Assembly: GCA_019119895.1 (NCBI GenBank)
Contig: DWWD01000036.1
Span: 62,001-126,000 of the forward strand
DNA from: Candidatus Anaerostipes avistercoris
GTDB lineage: Bacteria > Bacillota > Clostridia > Lachnospirales > Lachnospiraceae
Length of the DNA: 64,000 bases
Direction: 5' to 3'
Position 1 is the first letter of the stretch. The number at the start of each line of letters is the position of its first letter. The notes below the pieces were generated by a model. The model had not been told where the DNA came from. It worked only from the letters and a program-made list of their open reading frames with translations, and did not search any database. The position numbers were made by a program, and so were the translations under genes. Shown here piece by piece: positions 53,339 through 63,794 of this stretch.

Positions 53339-54109
53339 ATGAGATTGAAAAAGTTATTAGCATTGTCTCTGGCTGCGATTATGGGGCTGAGCCTTGTAGC
53401 ATGTGGCGGTAATTCAGACGAAAGCGACGGAGAAAAAACATATAAGATCGCGTCTGACACAACATTCGCACCGTTTGAATTCGAAAATAAGGATGGGGAA
53501 CGAGTAGGAATTGATCTGGAACTTCTGGAAGCGATTGCAGATGAAGAAGGATTTAAATATGAAATTGATGCCGTAGGATTTGACGCGGCGATGGCTTCAG
53601 TGGAAAATGGGCAGAGCGACGGTATGATTGCCGGAATGTCTATCACAGATGAGAGAAAAGAGAAATATGACTTCTCAGATTCATACTATACATCAAAAGT
53701 ATGCTTTGCGACAGAAAAAGGATCTGACATTGACACACTGAAAGACCTGAAAGGGCAGGATGTCGTAGCGAAGGTAGGAACTGTCGGAGCAAGTTATGCA
53801 GAAGATATGGCAAAAGAATATGATTTTACTGTAAAACAGGTGGAAAGCTCTGCCATGATGTATCAGGAAGTAACTTCCGGAAATGCAGTTGCATGTTTCG
53901 AAGACTATCCTGTTATGAACTATGAGATTACAGAAAACGGTCAGCCGCTGGAAGTTCCGTTCATTTCTGATGAAGGAAGTGAATATGGATTTGCTGTATT
54001 AAAAGGTGAAAACAGTGAATTGATCGATATGTTCAACAGCGGACTTAAGAAGATCAAAGAAAACGGAAAATATCAGGAAATCATCGACAAATACGCAAAA
54101 GAAAATTAG
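53339..54109 (+). CDS. Polar amino-acid ABC transporter substrate-binding lipoprotein
   Basis: 256-residue lipoprotein (lipobox LVAC, Cys22) of the family 3 solute-binding proteins. The mature N-terminus has the classic IASDTTFAPFEFENKDGERVGIDLELLEAIA motif. Family members bind glutamine, glutamate, histidine, cystine or arginine; the sequence does not decide which. AGGAGGAAG precedes the ATG. It opens an operon with the permease and ATPase genes. Confidence 0.92.
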   Translation: MRLKKLLALSLAAIMGLSLVACGGNSDESDGEKTYKIASDTTFAPFEFENKDGERVGIDLELLEAIADEEGFKYEIDAVGFDAAMASVENGQSDGMIAGMSITDERKEKYDFSDSYYTSKVCFATEKGSDIDTLKDLKGQDVVAKVGTVGASYAEDMAKEYDFTVKQVESSAMMYQEVTSGNAVACFEDYPVMNYEITENGQPLEVPFISDEGSEYGFAVLKGENSELIDMFNSGLKKIKENGKYQEIIDKYAKEN

Positions 54110-54124
54110 AACTGAGGTCAGGAC

Positions 54125-54811
54125 ATGAATTTTATAGAATTATTCACATATTATGCGCCAACCTTTAATGAAGCTCTGATTCTGACACTGCAGCTGACGA
54201 TTGTATCCCTGATATGCGCCAGCATTCTGGGTATCATATTCGGTATGTTCAGCATCGCGCACAATAAAGTGCTGAATATTATTTCAAGTATATATGTAGA
54301 TATTATCCGTGGAACACCTCTGATCGTGCAGGTATTTATCATGTACTATGGTGTTGGAGGAACGATCCTGCGACCGGTCTTCGGCATCAGCTGGAACGAT
54401 CTGGGAGGAGTGTTCACTGCTGGATGCATCGCTCTTAGTTTAAATGCCGGTGCGTATATGGCAGAAATTGTCCGCGGAGGTATTGAATCGGTGGACAAAG
54501 GACAGATGGAGGCAGCAAGGAGCCTTGGCTTAACTTATGGGAAAGCGATGCGGAAAGTCATTCTTCCGCAGGCCATCCGTACCATGCTTCCGTCCATCAT
54601 TAATCAGTTTATTATCTCACTGAAAGATACATCCCTGATTTCCGTTATCGGAATCCGAGAGCTGACAATGAACGCGAGAATGATTTCAGCCAATGAATCA
54701 GCCGGGGTATTATATGTATATGTGATTGCAGCGATTTATTATCTTGTAATCTGTACGATCCTTTCTAAAGTAGCAAAAGTTCTGGAAAGGAGAATGTCAT
54801 ATGGAAAATAA
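54125..54811 (+). CDS. Polar amino-acid ABC transporter permease
   Basis: 228-residue permease of the HisM/GlnP type with about five membrane segments. The EAA loop is visible ([24 protein letters not shown] near residue 135) and the N-terminal [17 protein letters not shown] segment is typical. AACTGAGGTCAGG lies upstream. Its 3' end overlaps the ATPase gene by 11 bp. Confidence 0.93.
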   Translation: MNFIELFTYYAPTFNEALILTLQLTIVSLICASILGIIFGMFSIAHNKVLNIISSIYVDIIRGTPLIVQVFIMYYGVGGTILRPVFGISWNDLGGVFTAGCIALSLNAGAYMAEIVRGGIESVDKGQMEAARSLGLTYGKAMRKVILPQAIRTMLPSIINQFIISLKDTSLISVIGIRELTMNARMISANESAGVLYVYVIAAIYYLVICTILSKVAKVLERRMSYGK

Positions 54812-55532
54812 AGTAATCGTTAAAGGTTTGAAAAAGAGTTTTGGAAATCTGGAAGTGCTGAAAGGCATGGATGTCGAAGTGAAAGACGGAGAAGTTGTAT
54901 GCCTGATCGGACCTTCCGGATCTGGAAAAAGTACATTTTTAAGATGTCTGAACCGCCTGGAATCCATTACTGGAGGCCAGGTTATCATCGACGGATTTGA
55001 TATTACAGACAAAAATACGGATATCAACAAAGTGCGTGAAAACATTGGAATGGTATTCCAGCATTTCAATCTGTTTCCGCACAAGACGGTAATGGAAAAT
55101 ATTACAATGGCGCCGGTGGAATTGAAGAAAATGACGCAGGAACAGGCAGTCGCTGTAGGCGAAAGTCTTCTGAAGGAAGTCGGACTGGCAGAAAAAGCCG
55201 ATGTATATCCGGCACAGCTTTCCGGAGGACAGAAACAGCGTGTGGCGATCGCAAGAGCACTTGCTATGCATCCGGATATTATGCTGTTTGATGAGCCGAC
55301 ATCCGCACTGGATCCGGAGATGGTTGGTGAAGTATTAAATGTAATGAAGACTCTGGCAAAACAGGGAATGACGATGGTCGTTGTAACCCATGAGATGGGC
55401 TTTGCAAGAGAAGTTGCAGACCGTATCATTTTCATGGACGGGGGATATATCGTAGAAGAAGGAACTCCGGAAGAAGTTTTGGGACATCCGAAAGAAGAAA
55501 GAACAATCAATTTCCTGAACCAGGTACTGTAA
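54801..55532 (+). CDS. Polar amino-acid ABC transporter ATPase
   Basis: 243-residue ABC ATPase of the GlnQ/HisP type: Walker [10 protein letters not shown] near 38-46, Q-loop [10 protein letters not shown], signature LSGGQKQR, Walker [14 protein letters not shown], then the H-loop VVTHEMGFA. Start ATG 54801 overlaps the permease gene by 11 bp. It completes the operon that began at 53339 and ends at the terminator at 55542. Confidence 0.95.
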   Translation: MENKVIVKGLKKSFGNLEVLKGMDVEVKDGEVVCLIGPSGSGKSTFLRCLNRLESITGGQVIIDGFDITDKNTDINKVRENIGMVFQHFNLFPHKTVMENITMAPVELKKMTQEQAVAVGESLLKEVGLAEKADVYPAQLSGGQKQRVAIARALAMHPDIMLFDEPTSALDPEMVGEVLNVMKTLAKQGMTMVVVTHEMGFAREVADRIIFMDGGYIVEEGTPEEVLGHPKEERTINFLNQVL

Positions 55533-55541
55533 GTAAATTGT

Positions 55542-55591
55542 GCATCCCTGTAAAACACACAAAACAGTTTTGCGGGGGTGCTTTTTGTTTT
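55542..55591 (+). terminator. Terminator of the ABC operon
   Basis: GCATCCCTGTAAAAC pairs with GTTTTGCGGGGGTGC with a few G-U pairs around a 10-nt loop, followed by five T residues. Confidence 0.8.
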
Positions 55592-55665
55592 AAAGGAAAT
55601 AATAGTTCTGGAGGATTTCCTTTGAAACAAAAATGTTTGCGGAAAATGAAAGAGGAGGCATACAA

Positions 55666-56343
55666 ATGAAAACAATCCTGTGTTATGGAGATTCCAACAC
55701 TTACGGCTATGATCCGGCTACCGGATTTCGATATCCTTATGAACAGAGATGGACGACTATCCTTCAGAAATGTCTCGGCGATGAGGCGCTGGTCATTCCT
55801 GAGGGATTAAATGGACGGACGACCTGCTTTGAGGACGAAATACGTCCCGGAAGAAATGGCGCTGTTTATCTGGAACCGTGTCTCCACACCCACGGTCCTA
55901 TCGATCTTGTAGTTCTGATGCTGGGGACCAATGACCTGAAGATCCGGTTTCAGCTGACGCCCAATGATATTGGGAAAGCCATTGACCGGCTGATCCGTAT
56001 GATTTTATACATCACGCCGCAAAAGAGAACTGATGGGAAGCCTTCCCGGATTCTTCTCCTCTCACCGCCCCATCTGGGGAGCAATCTGCGGGAAATGGAA
56101 AGCGGCGAAGAAATGGGATATGAGCGGGGCATCGAATATTCCAGGAGACTGGCGCCGATTTATAAAAAATGGGCGGAGTTTCACGGAATTGATTTCCTGG
56201 ACGCTGCCAGGTACGCGGAACCGTCGGAGCTGGACGCCGGCCATCTGTCAGCGGAAAGCCACCGGTCCCTGGGAGAAGCAGCAGCTGTCAAATGCGGGGA
56301 AATCCTGGGGATACAGCCTCTGCAGGGTTGTCATCAGAGATAG
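55666..56343 (+). CDS. SGNH/GDSL-type hydrolase
   Basis: 225-residue esterase of the GDSL superfamily. Block I has CYGDSNTYG with the nucleophilic Ser, block II is LNGRTT, block III is LMLGTNDLK, and the catalytic Asp-His pair is in DAGHLSAESH near the C-terminus. ATG 55666 is chosen because AGAGGAGG is 6 bp upstream. Such enzymes deacylate sugars or lipids; the substrate is not known. No signal peptide is seen. It has no partner genes; the argF promoter lies inside its 3' end. Confidence 0.85.
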   Translation: MKTILCYGDSNTYGYDPATGFRYPYEQRWTTILQKCLGDEALVIPEGLNGRTTCFEDEIRPGRNGAVYLEPCLHTHGPIDLVVLMLGTNDLKIRFQLTPNDIGKAIDRLIRMILYITPQKRTDGKPSRILLLSPPHLGSNLREMESGEEMGYERGIEYSRRLAPIYKKWAEFHGIDFLDAARYAEPSELDAGHLSAESHRSLGEAAAVKCGEILGIQPLQGCHQR

Positions 56344-56356
56344 GTTCATATATAAT
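56328..56356 (+). promoter_or_regulatory. Promoter of argF
   Basis: TTGTCA (56328-56333) and a perfect TATAAT (56351-56356), 17-bp spacer. The -35 box overlaps the end of the hydrolase gene. No clear ArgR box was seen. Confidence 0.7.
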
Positions 56357-56398
56357 AACTATTAAACAAAAATAAGTAATAAACCGGAGGAACAAAAG

Positions 56399-57343
56399 AT
56401 GGATTTAAAAGGAAGAAACTTTCTGACGCTGAAAGATTTCACGCCGGATGAGATTGAATATTTACTGGAACTTGCGGCTAAATTAAAAGCAGACAAGAAA
56501 AAAGGAATCACGGGAAACAGCCTGAAAGGCAAAAATATAGCCCTGATTTTCGAGAAACCGAGCACGAGGACACGCTGTGCTTTTACGATCGGATGCATCG
56601 ATGAGGGCGGACACCCGGAATATCTGGGAAAAGACGACATTCAGCTGGGACATAAAGAATCTGTGGAAGATACCGCAAGAGTTCTTGGAAGAATGTTTGA
56701 CGGAATCGAATTCCGCGGCTTTCAACATGAAAATGTGGAAAAACTGGCCAAGTACAGCGGAGTGCCGGTATGGAATGGACTGACAGACGACTATCATCCG
56801 ACACAGATTCTGGCAGATTTCCTTACATTAAAGGAACAGTTTGGAAAATTAAAAGGATTAAATTTTGTATTTGCGGGAGACGGAAGAAACAACATGGGAA
56901 ATTCTCTTATGATCGGATGTTCCAAGATGGGCGTTAACTTTACCTGTCTGGCTCCGAAGAGTCTCTGGCCGAAAGAGGAACTGATCGAACTCTGCAGAGA
57001 GTACGCCAAAGAATCCGGAGCGAAACTGACATTTACGGAAGATGTGGACGAAGGCGTCAAAGATGCCGACTGCATTTATACGGATGTATGGGTTTCCATG
57101 GGTGAAGAAGAGAAATCCGCAGAACGTATGGCAATTTTAAGACCGTATCAGGTAAATAAAGAAATGCTTGCCAGGACAGGAAAGGACAGCACCATCGTTA
57201 TGCACTGCCTGCCTGCAGTCAAAGGAAACGAGATTACGGAAGATGTCTTTGAAGACAACGCGGATGTTATTTTTGACGAGGCTGAGAACCGGATGCATAC
57301 GATCAAAGCCGTTATGGTAGCCACATTGGGAGAGCAGGCTTAG
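56399..57343 (+). CDS. argF: Ornithine carbamoyltransferase
   Basis: Converts ornithine and carbamoyl phosphate to citrulline. The 314-residue protein has the carbamoyl-phosphate motif STRTR ([10 protein letters not shown]), the domain-closing DDYHPTQ, the ornithine loop DVWVSMGE and HCLP (MHCLPAVKG). The ornithine-specific SMG rather than an aspartate site separates it from aspartate carbamoyltransferase. No other arginine gene is in view. An anabolic or arginine-deiminase role cannot be separated by sequence. Confidence 0.92.
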   Translation: MDLKGRNFLTLKDFTPDEIEYLLELAAKLKADKKKGITGNSLKGKNIALIFEKPSTRTRCAFTIGCIDEGGHPEYLGKDDIQLGHKESVEDTARVLGRMFDGIEFRGFQHENVEKLAKYSGVPVWNGLTDDYHPTQILADFLTLKEQFGKLKGLNFVFAGDGRNNMGNSLMIGCSKMGVNFTCLAPKSLWPKEELIELCREYAKESGAKLTFTEDVDEGVKDADCIYTDVWVSMGEEEKSAERMAILRPYQVNKEMLARTGKDSTIVMHCLPAVKGNEITEDVFEDNADVIFDEAENRMHTIKAVMVATLGEQA

Positions 57344-57344
57344 A

Positions 57345-58328
57345 ATGATGAAAACCAGGATTCTAAAGGAATTGAAAGAGGCCGGGGATTATATCTCCGG
57401 TCAGGAACTTTGTGAAAAACTTCAGGTATCCAGAACAGCGGTGTGGAAGCATATCAAAGCGCTGCGGGAAGAAGGATACCGGATTGATTCTGTGACAAAT
57501 AAAGGATATAAACTGCTGGATTCTCCGGACAGCATAACGGCAGAAGAGATAGGAAGTGATCTGGACACAGAATGGCTGGGACGAAATCTCAGGTATTATG
57601 AGACCATTGATTCCACGAACCTGGAAATCCGGAGACTGGCGGAAGAAGGAGCGCCTCATGGAACGACGGCGGTGGCGGAAGAACAGACCAGCGGAAAAGG
57701 AAGAAGAGGACGAAGCTGGCTTGGGAAAGCAGGATGCGGAATCTGGATGAGCTTTCTGCTCCGGCCGCAGATCGCGGTGGAAAACAGCTCCATGCTGACG
57801 TTGATCACGGCTCTGGCTGTGGAGAAAGCAGTCGGAGAGGAAACGGGACTTCAATGCCAGATCAAATGGCCAAATGATATCATTGTAAATGGGAAGAAAT
57901 TATGCGGGATTCTGACGGAACTGAGCGCTCAGATGGACGAGCTGAATTATGTCGTGGTCGGGATTGGAATCAACGCCAATATGCAGGAATTCCCGGATGA
58001 TCTGAGAGATAAGGCCACATCCCTGCGGATTGAGACAGGAGAAACGGTAAAGAGGGCTTCGCTGGCGGCCAAGGTATTGAAATACTTCGAAGCATATTAT
58101 GAGAAATTTGTCAAAACAGAAGATTTGTCCGCTTTTGCAGATGAATACAACCGCCTTCTGGTTCATATGAACCGGAAAATCCGGGTAATCAGAGGATCCG
58201 GGGAAGATTTCTATATTTCCCGGGGAATCAACGACAAAGGAGAACTGATGGTGGAAGACGACGCCGGAAAGAAATCTGTAGTTTTGTCCGGTGAAGTATC
58301 TGTGCGCGGAGTTTTAGGCTATGTATAA
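57345..58328 (+). CDS. birA: Bifunctional biotin ligase / repressor BirA
   Basis: 327 residues: N-terminal helix-turn-helix (about 1-65, SGQELCEKLQVSRTAVWKHIKAL), central biotin-protein ligase domain with the biotin/ATP loop (SGKGRRGRSW near 120) and KWPNDI, and a C-terminal SH3-like domain. The N-terminal domain indicates that it also represses biotin-related genes. ATG 57345 is 1 bp after argF's stop codon; ATG 57348 is an alternative. Confidence 0.94.
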   Translation: MMKTRILKELKEAGDYISGQELCEKLQVSRTAVWKHIKALREEGYRIDSVTNKGYKLLDSPDSITAEEIGSDLDTEWLGRNLRYYETIDSTNLEIRRLAEEGAPHGTTAVAEEQTSGKGRRGRSWLGKAGCGIWMSFLLRPQIAVENSSMLTLITALAVEKAVGEETGLQCQIKWPNDIIVNGKKLCGILTELSAQMDELNYVVVGIGINANMQEFPDDLRDKATSLRIETGETVKRASLAAKVLKYFEAYYEKFVKTEDLSAFADEYNRLLVHMNRKIRVIRGSGEDFYISRGINDKGELMVEDDAGKKSVVLSGEVSVRGVLGYV

Positions 58329-58337
58329 GGAGTTGTT

Positions 58338-58667
58338 ATGTATCAGGATAAAGTGACCTTATGCGGTTCCAACGCATATGAGAAAAAATATTATCTGAAT
58401 GAAGATTTTCAGGGGCTCCCGGATCAGATCAAAGACGAACTGAAAATTGCCTGTGTATTGTATACAGAAGAAGTGGGAGGCGTTCTCACGGTGGAGTTTG
58501 ACGAAGACGGGAAATTATCGTTTGTCACCCGGGCGGAGGAGAATGATTTCTTCTACGATGAGATCGGCGGCGCATTGAAAATAAAGCAGATGCAGCAGGA
58601 AAAGAGGGATCTATGGGAATCCCTGGAATTGTATTACAAAGTATTCTTTTTAGGAGAAGAGGTATAA
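58338..58667 (+). CDS. Small conserved protein, possibly DUF6145
   Basis: 109-residue cytosolic protein between birA and coaX, with no membrane segment or signal. Mixed alpha/beta content and a conserved Tyr-rich C-terminus ([14 protein letters not shown]). I believe it is a Lachnospiraceae-type DUF6145 protein but have only memory of its pattern. Tight spacing with both neighbours (9 and 4 bp) implies one operon. Function unknown. Confidence 0.65.
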   Translation: MYQDKVTLCGSNAYEKKYYLNEDFQGLPDQIKDELKIACVLYTEEVGGVLTVEFDEDGKLSFVTRAEENDFFYDEIGGALKIKQMQQEKRDLWESLELYYKVFFLGEEV

Positions 58668-58671
58668 AATT

Positions 58672-59436
58672 ATGTTATTAGCATTGGACGTTGGGAATAC
58701 CAATATAACGATCGGCGTATTTCGAAGAAAAGAAATCATCGAATCTTTTCGTATCACAACAAAAATCCAGAGAACATCTGACGAATTCGGAATGATCATC
58801 TCTGACCTTTTGCAGGCAAAGGGAAAGGATTGTAAGGAAGTAAAAGCGGCCATCATTTGTTCCGTTGTTCCCAATATTATGCATTCTCTGGTTAATGGAA
58901 TCGTAAAATATTTTAATATCAAACCGATTATTGTTGGTCCCGGCGTAAAAACAGGGATTAATTTGAGCCGTATGAATCCGGGAGAAGTAGGAGCAGACAA
59001 AATCGTCAATCTGGTTGCCGGATACGAATTATTCGGAGGACCGGCTTTGGTCATCGACTACGGCACAGCAACGACCTACGATGTGGTAACTGAAGACGGA
59101 ACATTTTTGGCAGGGGTCATCGTGCCGGGAATCCGCACATCTGCCAACGCCCTGGTGCAGGGAGCAGCCAGGCTCCCGGAGATTGAAATTGTGAAACCGG
59201 ATACGATCCTCGCCACGAGAACCGTAAGCTGCATGCAGGCAGGATTATTTTACAGTGTCGTGGGAGAAACAAAACATATTATCCGACAGATGAAAGAACA
59301 GACCGGATTCGATGATCTCAAAGTTATCGCCACCGGAGGGCTTGGGAAAATGATCGCTAGGGAAGTCGATGAGATTGATCATTATGACGGCATGCTGACA
59401 TTGAAGGGATTAGAGTTAATATATGAAAAGCAATAG
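58672..59436 (+). CDS. coaX: Type III pantothenate kinase
   Basis: Starts coenzyme A synthesis from pantothenate. The 254-residue ASKHA-fold protein has [17 protein letters not shown], the second phosphate motif region and [11 protein letters not shown] (phosphate/sugar region). The family does not resemble type I CoaA. ATG 58672 begins 4 bp after the previous gene's stop codon. It overlaps the dihydrouridine synthase gene by 14 bp. Next to birA, it forms a small cofactor cluster. Confidence 0.94.
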   Translation: MLLALDVGNTNITIGVFRRKEIIESFRITTKIQRTSDEFGMIISDLLQAKGKDCKEVKAAIICSVVPNIMHSLVNGIVKYFNIKPIIVGPGVKTGINLSRMNPGEVGADKIVNLVAGYELFGGPALVIDYGTATTYDVVTEDGTFLAGVIVPGIRTSANALVQGAARLPEIEIVKPDTILATRTVSCMQAGLFYSVVGETKHIIRQMKEQTGFDDLKVIATGGLGKMIAREVDEIDHYDGMLTLKGLELIYEKQ

Positions 59437-60418
59437 AAAATTGAAACCGCTGCAGATCGGAGATGTGGTCATCCAGAATCCTTTTGCTCTGGCGCCCATG
59501 GCAGGGGTCACGGATCTGCCGTACCGGCTTCTGTGCAAAGAACAGGGAGCTGGACTTATGTGCACGGAAATGGTCAGCGCAAAAGGCCTGTACTACGGCA
59601 GCCGCAAGTCAGAGCCGCTGATGGCGACGGATCCAAAAGAACAGCCGGCAGCTCTTCAGATTTTTGGTTCTGATCCGGATATCATGGGAGAGATGGCAGC
59701 GAAAGTGGACAATGGGAAATTCCAGTTCATCGATATCAACATGGGATGTCCGGTGCCGAAAATCGTAAACAATGGGGACGGTTCCGCACTGATGAAGCAG
59801 CCTGAACTGGCAGGAAAAGTCATCAAAGCCGTAGCTTCTGCGGTAAAAGTGCCGGTAACGGTAAAAATCCGCAAAGGATTTGATGATGACCATGTCAACG
59901 CAGTTGAAATCGCACAGATTGCGGAAGAAAACGGCGCGAAAGCCATTGCGGTTCACGGAAGGACCAGGGAGCAGTATTATTCCGGAAAGGCAGACTGGAG
60001 CATTATCCGCAGAGTAAAAGATGCGGTATCCATCCCGGTCATCGGAAACGGTGATATCACCTGTCCGGAAGATGCCCTGCATATGTATGAGGAAACTGGC
60101 TGCGACGGCTTTATGATCGGCAGAAGAGCCAAGGGAAATCCTTGGATTTTCAGAGAAATGATTCATTATTTTGAAACCGGAGAAACACTTCCAAGGCCGT
60201 CTCTGGAAGAAGTCGTGGCTATGATGCTGCGTCACGGCCGCATGATGATTGACTTCAAAGGAGAGTACATCGGCGTAAGAGAAATGCGCAAACATGTTTC
60301 ATGGTATACCTTCGGGTTCCCTGGAGCAGCGAAGCTGAGAGATAAAGTAAATCACACGGAGACCTATCAGGATCTGGAAGAACTTCTGACAAATTATCTG
60401 GAATCCAGCCGAAGATAG
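59423..60418 (+). CDS. dusB: tRNA-dihydrouridine synthase DusB-type
   Basis: Reduces uridines in the tRNA D loop with FMN. The 331-residue protein starts with the flavin-binding [12 protein letters not shown], has the catalytic Cys in [10 protein letters not shown], and the C-terminal tRNA-binding helical domain. GDSL-like or other family features are absent. Start ATG 59423 overlaps coaX by 14 bp. It is the last gene of the birA-coaX-dus run; the next gene has its own promoter. Confidence 0.93.
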   Translation: MKSNRKLKPLQIGDVVIQNPFALAPMAGVTDLPYRLLCKEQGAGLMCTEMVSAKGLYYGSRKSEPLMATDPKEQPAALQIFGSDPDIMGEMAAKVDNGKFQFIDINMGCPVPKIVNNGDGSALMKQPELAGKVIKAVASAVKVPVTVKIRKGFDDDHVNAVEIAQIAEENGAKAIAVHGRTREQYYSGKADWSIIRRVKDAVSIPVIGNGDITCPEDALHMYEETGCDGFMIGRRAKGNPWIFREMIHYFETGETLPRPSLEEVVAMMLRHGRMMIDFKGEYIGVREMRKHVSWYTFGFPGAAKLRDKVNHTETYQDLEELLTNYLESSRR

Positions 60419-60447
60419 GCGGATACGTGAAATAGCGAGAATATCAA

Positions 60448-60477
60448 TTGACAAACGAAAGTTATGTAAGCTATAAT
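60448..60477 (+). promoter_or_regulatory. Promoter of greA
   Basis: TTGACA (60448-60453) and perfect TATAAT (60472-60477), 18-bp spacer. Confidence 0.8.
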
Positions 60478-60513
60478 TAATCAGTTAACATTTAGAACGA
60501 AAGGAAGAGTGTT

Positions 60514-60993
60514 ATGGCAGAGGCAAAGAAGAATATTTTAACACCGGCTGGTTTAAAAGCATTAGAAGATGAATTACAGGAATTAAAAGTCGTAAGACGT
60601 AAAGAAATCGCACAGAAAATCAAAGAGGCAAGAGAACAGGGAGACTTATCAGAGAACGCAGAATACGATGCAGCAAAAGACGAACAGCGTGACATCGAGG
60701 CACGTATCGAAGAAATCGAACAGATTTTAAAGAACGCTGTGGTAATCGACGAGAAATTCGAAAAAGGTGTGATCAGTCTTGGCTGTCTTGTGACTCTGGA
60801 AGATATCTCTCTTGGAAGAGAAGTAACATATCATATTGTAGGTTCTACAGAGGCAGACATTCTTCAGAATAAGATTTCCAATGAGGCGCCGATCGGAAAA
60901 GCGCTTCTCGGAAAGAAAATCGGAGATGTGGTTCAGGTAGAAGGCATTGACCAGGTCAATGAATTCAGAGTCATTGACGTACAAAGAAAGTAA
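60514..60993 (+). CDS. greA: Transcription elongation factor GreA
   Basis: 159 residues. The N-terminal coiled coil enters the RNA polymerase secondary channel to stimulate transcript cleavage: its tip has the acidic pair in the DLSENAEYDAAKDEQ region. The C-terminal FKBP-like domain follows (about 85-159, ISNEAPIGKALLGKKIGDVV). GAAAGGAAG precedes ATG 60514. It shares an mRNA with lysS, 15 bp downstream, an arrangement common in Firmicutes. Confidence 0.95.
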   Translation: MAEAKKNILTPAGLKALEDELQELKVVRRKEIAQKIKEAREQGDLSENAEYDAAKDEQRDIEARIEEIEQILKNAVVIDEKFEKGVISLGCLVTLEDISLGREVTYHIVGSTEADILQNKISNEAPIGKALLGKKIGDVVQVEGIDQVNEFRVIDVQRK

Positions 60994-61008
60994 GAGGAAG
61001 TTGGAAAA

Positions 61009-62931
61009 GTGGCACAACAGAATAAAGATACAAACGAATTAATCAAAGTAAGAAGGCAGAAGCTTTCGGACCTGCAGGAAGCAGGGAAGAATCCCTTTGA
61101 GATCACAAAATATGATGTGACCCATCATTCTGTGGAAATCAAAGACAACTATGACGAGCTGGAAGGAAAAGAAGTATCCGTAGCAGGACGTTTAATGTTC
61201 AAACGCGTGATGGGAAAAGCTTCCTTCTGCAACGTACAGGATCTTCAGGGAAGTATCCAGGCATACGTTGCAAGAGATGAAATCGGCGTGGAAGAATACA
61301 AAGATTTCAAGAAAATGGATATCGGAGATATCGTGGGAATCAAGGGAACTGTCTTTACAACAAAGACAGGAGAAAAATCTATCCATGCGACAGAAGTTCT
61401 CTTATTATCCAAGAGCCTTCGTCCGCTTCCTGAGAAGTTCCATGGCCTGACCGATACCGACACAAGATATCGTCAGAGATATGTGGATCTGATCATGAAC
61501 GCGGAATCCAAAGAAGTATTTATCAAGCGTTCCAGGATCATCAAGGAAATCCGCAAATTCCTGGATGGACGCGGATTTATGGAAGTAGAAACCCCAATGC
61601 TGGTGTCCAATGCAGGAGGAGCTGCGGCAAGGCCGTTTGAAACTCACTACAATGCGCTGAATGAAGATGTAAAACTCCGCATCTCTCTGGAACTTTATCT
61701 GAAGAGACTGATCGTCGGAGGACTGGAGAAAGTCTATGAAATCGGACGTGTATTCCGTAACGAAGGCGTAGATACAAGACACAATCCGGAATTTACTCTG
61801 ATGGAATTATATCAGGCATACACAGACTATGAAGGAATGATGGAGCTGACAGAAAGCATGTTCCGTTATCTGGCAGAGACTGTCTGCGGCAGTGCCGTTA
61901 TCAGCTACAATGGAACAGAAATTGATCTCAGCAAACCATTCGAGCGTATTACAATGAATGACGCCATCAAAAAATACACAGGCGTTGATTTTGATACCGT
62001 AGAGACAGATGAAGAGGCAAAAGCGCTGGCAGATCAGCATAATGTTGAATATGAAGAACGTCATACCAAAGGTGATATCATCAACCTGTTCTTCGAAGAA
62101 TTCTGTGAAAAAGAACTGATTCAGCCTACATTTGTTATGGATCATCCGCTGGCAATTTCTCCATTGACGAAGAAGAAACCGTCAGATCCGGATAAAGTAG
62201 AGCGTTTTGAATTATTTATCAATACATGGGAAATGTGTAATGCATACTCTGAGTTAAATGACCCGATCGATCAGAGAGAGCGTTTTGCACAGCAGGATGC
62301 CAATGCGGCAGCGGGAGATGAGGAAGCAGAGCATACCGATGAAGATTTCTTAAATGCATTGGAAATCGGAATGCCTCCGACAGGAGGAATCGGTTATGGA
62401 ATCGACCGGCTGGTTATGCTGCTGACAGATTCTCAGGCAATCAGAGATGTGTTATTATTCCCGACAATGAAGTCACAGGGCGCTGCAAAGAACGCTGCAA
62501 ATAACGAAGCGCAGGTTGAAAAGTCTGCTGCGGAAGAAAAGCCGGCTGAAAAAATTGATTTTTCCAATGTGAAAATCGAGCCACTTTTTGAAGAAATGGT
62601 TGACTTCGACACTTTCAGCAAGTCAGATTTCCGTGCCGTAAAGATTGAGGCGTGTGAGGCAGTTCCGAAGAGCAAAAAACTTTTGAAGTTTACTCTGAAT
62701 GACGGAACAGACCGGAAACGCACGATTTTAAGCGGTATTCACGAGTATTACGAGCCGGAAGAACTGGTCGGAAAGACATGTATTGCTATCGTAAATCTGC
62801 CGCCGAGAAAGATGATGGGCATTGATTCCGAAGGTATGCTGATTTCAGCAGTCCATGAAGAAGATGGCCGTGAGGGGCTGAATCTATTAATGGTAGATGA
62901 CAGAATTCCGGCAGGAGCGAAGCTGTATTAA
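61009..62931 (+). CDS. lysS: Lysyl-tRNA synthetase with C-terminal Trbp111-like domain
   Basis: Class II lysyl-tRNA synthetase, 640 residues. An N-terminal OB-fold anticodon domain (about 55-140) is followed by the catalytic domain with motif 2 ([15 protein letters not shown]) and motif 3 ([14 protein letters not shown]). An Ala/Glu-rich linker (about 490-520) then leads to a Trbp111-like tRNA-binding domain (about 530-640: [33 protein letters not shown]). Standard LysS ends before the linker, so this is a fusion. The start is GTG 61009 with AAGAGGAAG upstream. Confidence 0.95.
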   Translation: MAQQNKDTNELIKVRRQKLSDLQEAGKNPFEITKYDVTHHSVEIKDNYDELEGKEVSVAGRLMFKRVMGKASFCNVQDLQGSIQAYVARDEIGVEEYKDFKKMDIGDIVGIKGTVFTTKTGEKSIHATEVLLLSKSLRPLPEKFHGLTDTDTRYRQRYVDLIMNAESKEVFIKRSRIIKEIRKFLDGRGFMEVETPMLVSNAGGAAARPFETHYNALNEDVKLRISLELYLKRLIVGGLEKVYEIGRVFRNEGVDTRHNPEFTLMELYQAYTDYEGMMELTESMFRYLAETVCGSAVISYNGTEIDLSKPFERITMNDAIKKYTGVDFDTVETDEEAKALADQHNVEYEERHTKGDIINLFFEEFCEKELIQPTFVMDHPLAISPLTKKKPSDPDKVERFELFINTWEMCNAYSELNDPIDQRERFAQQDANAAAGDEEAEHTDEDFLNALEIGMPPTGGIGYGIDRLVMLLTDSQAIRDVLLFPTMKSQGAAKNAANNEAQVEKSAAEEKPAEKIDFSNVKIEPLFEEMVDFDTFSKSDFRAVKIEACEAVPKSKKLLKFTLNDGTDRKRTILSGIHEYYEPEELVGKTCIAIVNLPPRKMMGIDSEGMLISAVHEEDGREGLNLLMVDDRIPAGAKLY

Positions 62932-63070
62932 AACTTTGTGAAGACTCCAGAAAGTCTGCTTTTTGTTGTATAGTACGACAAGAGTACGACAAATTAAACT
63001 TTCTTAACGGGCGATAATAAATTATTTTAAAGAGTTCGTTTAAATTCAAATCAAATAATTCGTACTATGA
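62932..63070. other. Region with integrase-arm-like repeats at the mobile-element edge
   Basis: Tandem GTACGAC at 62973-62979 and 62984-62990 (11-bp period). TAGTACGA (62971-62978) is inverted as TCGTACTA (63060-63067). The stretch is AT-rich, between a housekeeping gene and a mobile-type gene. It could be an attachment site of an integrative element. Confidence 0.45.
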
Positions 63071-63113
63071 GGACACTTTTCTAAAAAGAAATTTTAGAGA
63101 GGTGTCCTTTTTG
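63071..63113 (+). terminator. Terminator upstream of the mobile-type genes
   Basis: GGACACTTTTCTAAAA pairs with TTTTAGAGAGGTGTCC with one or two mismatches; five T residues follow. Confidence 0.75.
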
Positions 63114-63148
63114 TTATGGTCAAAAAGAAAAATATGGAGGAATAGCAA

Positions 63149-63622
63149 ATGTCAAAAAGTACAGCGTTAGGAGCAGAAAAGAGCAAGGAAAGAAAAATTA
63201 CTTTTAAGAATAAGGAACATGAGAAATTCTATCATACCTATCTTTCAAAATGCCGGTATCAGGACACCTACCATAAAGCACTGGTTTACTGCCTGGGACT
63301 ATCAGAAGATACCAGACGAAATGTAAAACGTATTTATGATTTTGAGACTGGATTTATAAAACCGGAGTGTCTGCAGGAAGGATGGCAGACGAGTGGGAGC
63401 GAGAAAATTGTCCGTATTGCATTTAATCTCTATACAGACGGGACACCTACGACAGATGAATATGACGAGACGGAGGAAGAGATTGTAGAAACCAGACTTT
63501 ATTCCGTCAGTGATATATTCTGCACAGGGGATGCCAGATATTTTTGGGAAGCAATTAAAATCCGGTATCCGGACTATTGTTACTATGTGGATTGGGAGGC
63601 TATGTTTTATGCTGAAGATTAG
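63149..63622 (+). CDS. DUF6075-like protein of an integrative element
   Basis: 157-residue cytosolic protein with the pattern I know from DUF6075 proteins of Tn1549-type conjugative elements: FKNKEHEKFYHTYLSKCRYQDTYHKAL, then YDFETGFIKPECLQEGWQTSG and FWEAIKIRYPDY. Role is not known. GGAGGAATAGC precedes ATG 63149. It sits just inside the probable element edge, and overlaps the next small gene. Confidence 0.75.
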   Translation: MSKSTALGAEKSKERKITFKNKEHEKFYHTYLSKCRYQDTYHKALVYCLGLSEDTRRNVKRIYDFETGFIKPECLQEGWQTSGSEKIVRIAFNLYTDGTPTTDEYDETEEEIVETRLYSVSDIFCTGDARYFWEAIKIRYPDYCYYVDWEAMFYAED

Positions 63623-63785
63623 ACTGCAAGGCACTGTGAGAGATATTCGTTGGTTTAAACGGCTGCTGAAGAGACACCCGGAGATCCGGGTTCTCCAGAT
63701 GTCGGATATATTTTCTAATAAAGGAACAAACCGTTATTTCCGCTCTTATGTGGAAATTGAAAAGACAGATCAGGATGAAAGGTAG
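63609..63785 (+). CDS. DUF3970-like small protein
   Basis: 58 residues, starting ATG 63609 inside the end of the previous gene (14 bp overlap). The pattern LKIRLQGTVRDIRWFKRLLKRHP and the SNKGTNRYFRSYVEI end match DUF3970-type small proteins found on mobile elements. The longer frame starting at 63510 lies inside the neighbouring gene and is not used. Function unknown. Confidence 0.7.
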   Translation: MLKIRLQGTVRDIRWFKRLLKRHPEIRVLQMSDIFSNKGTNRYFRSYVEIEKTDQDER

Positions 63786-63794
63786 GTAAAAGTT

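Noticed and set aside
63510-63608. Longer start for the DUF3970-like gene
   Set aside because: The extra region lies inside the preceding gene in another frame and has no family character; ATG 63609 fits the usual length.
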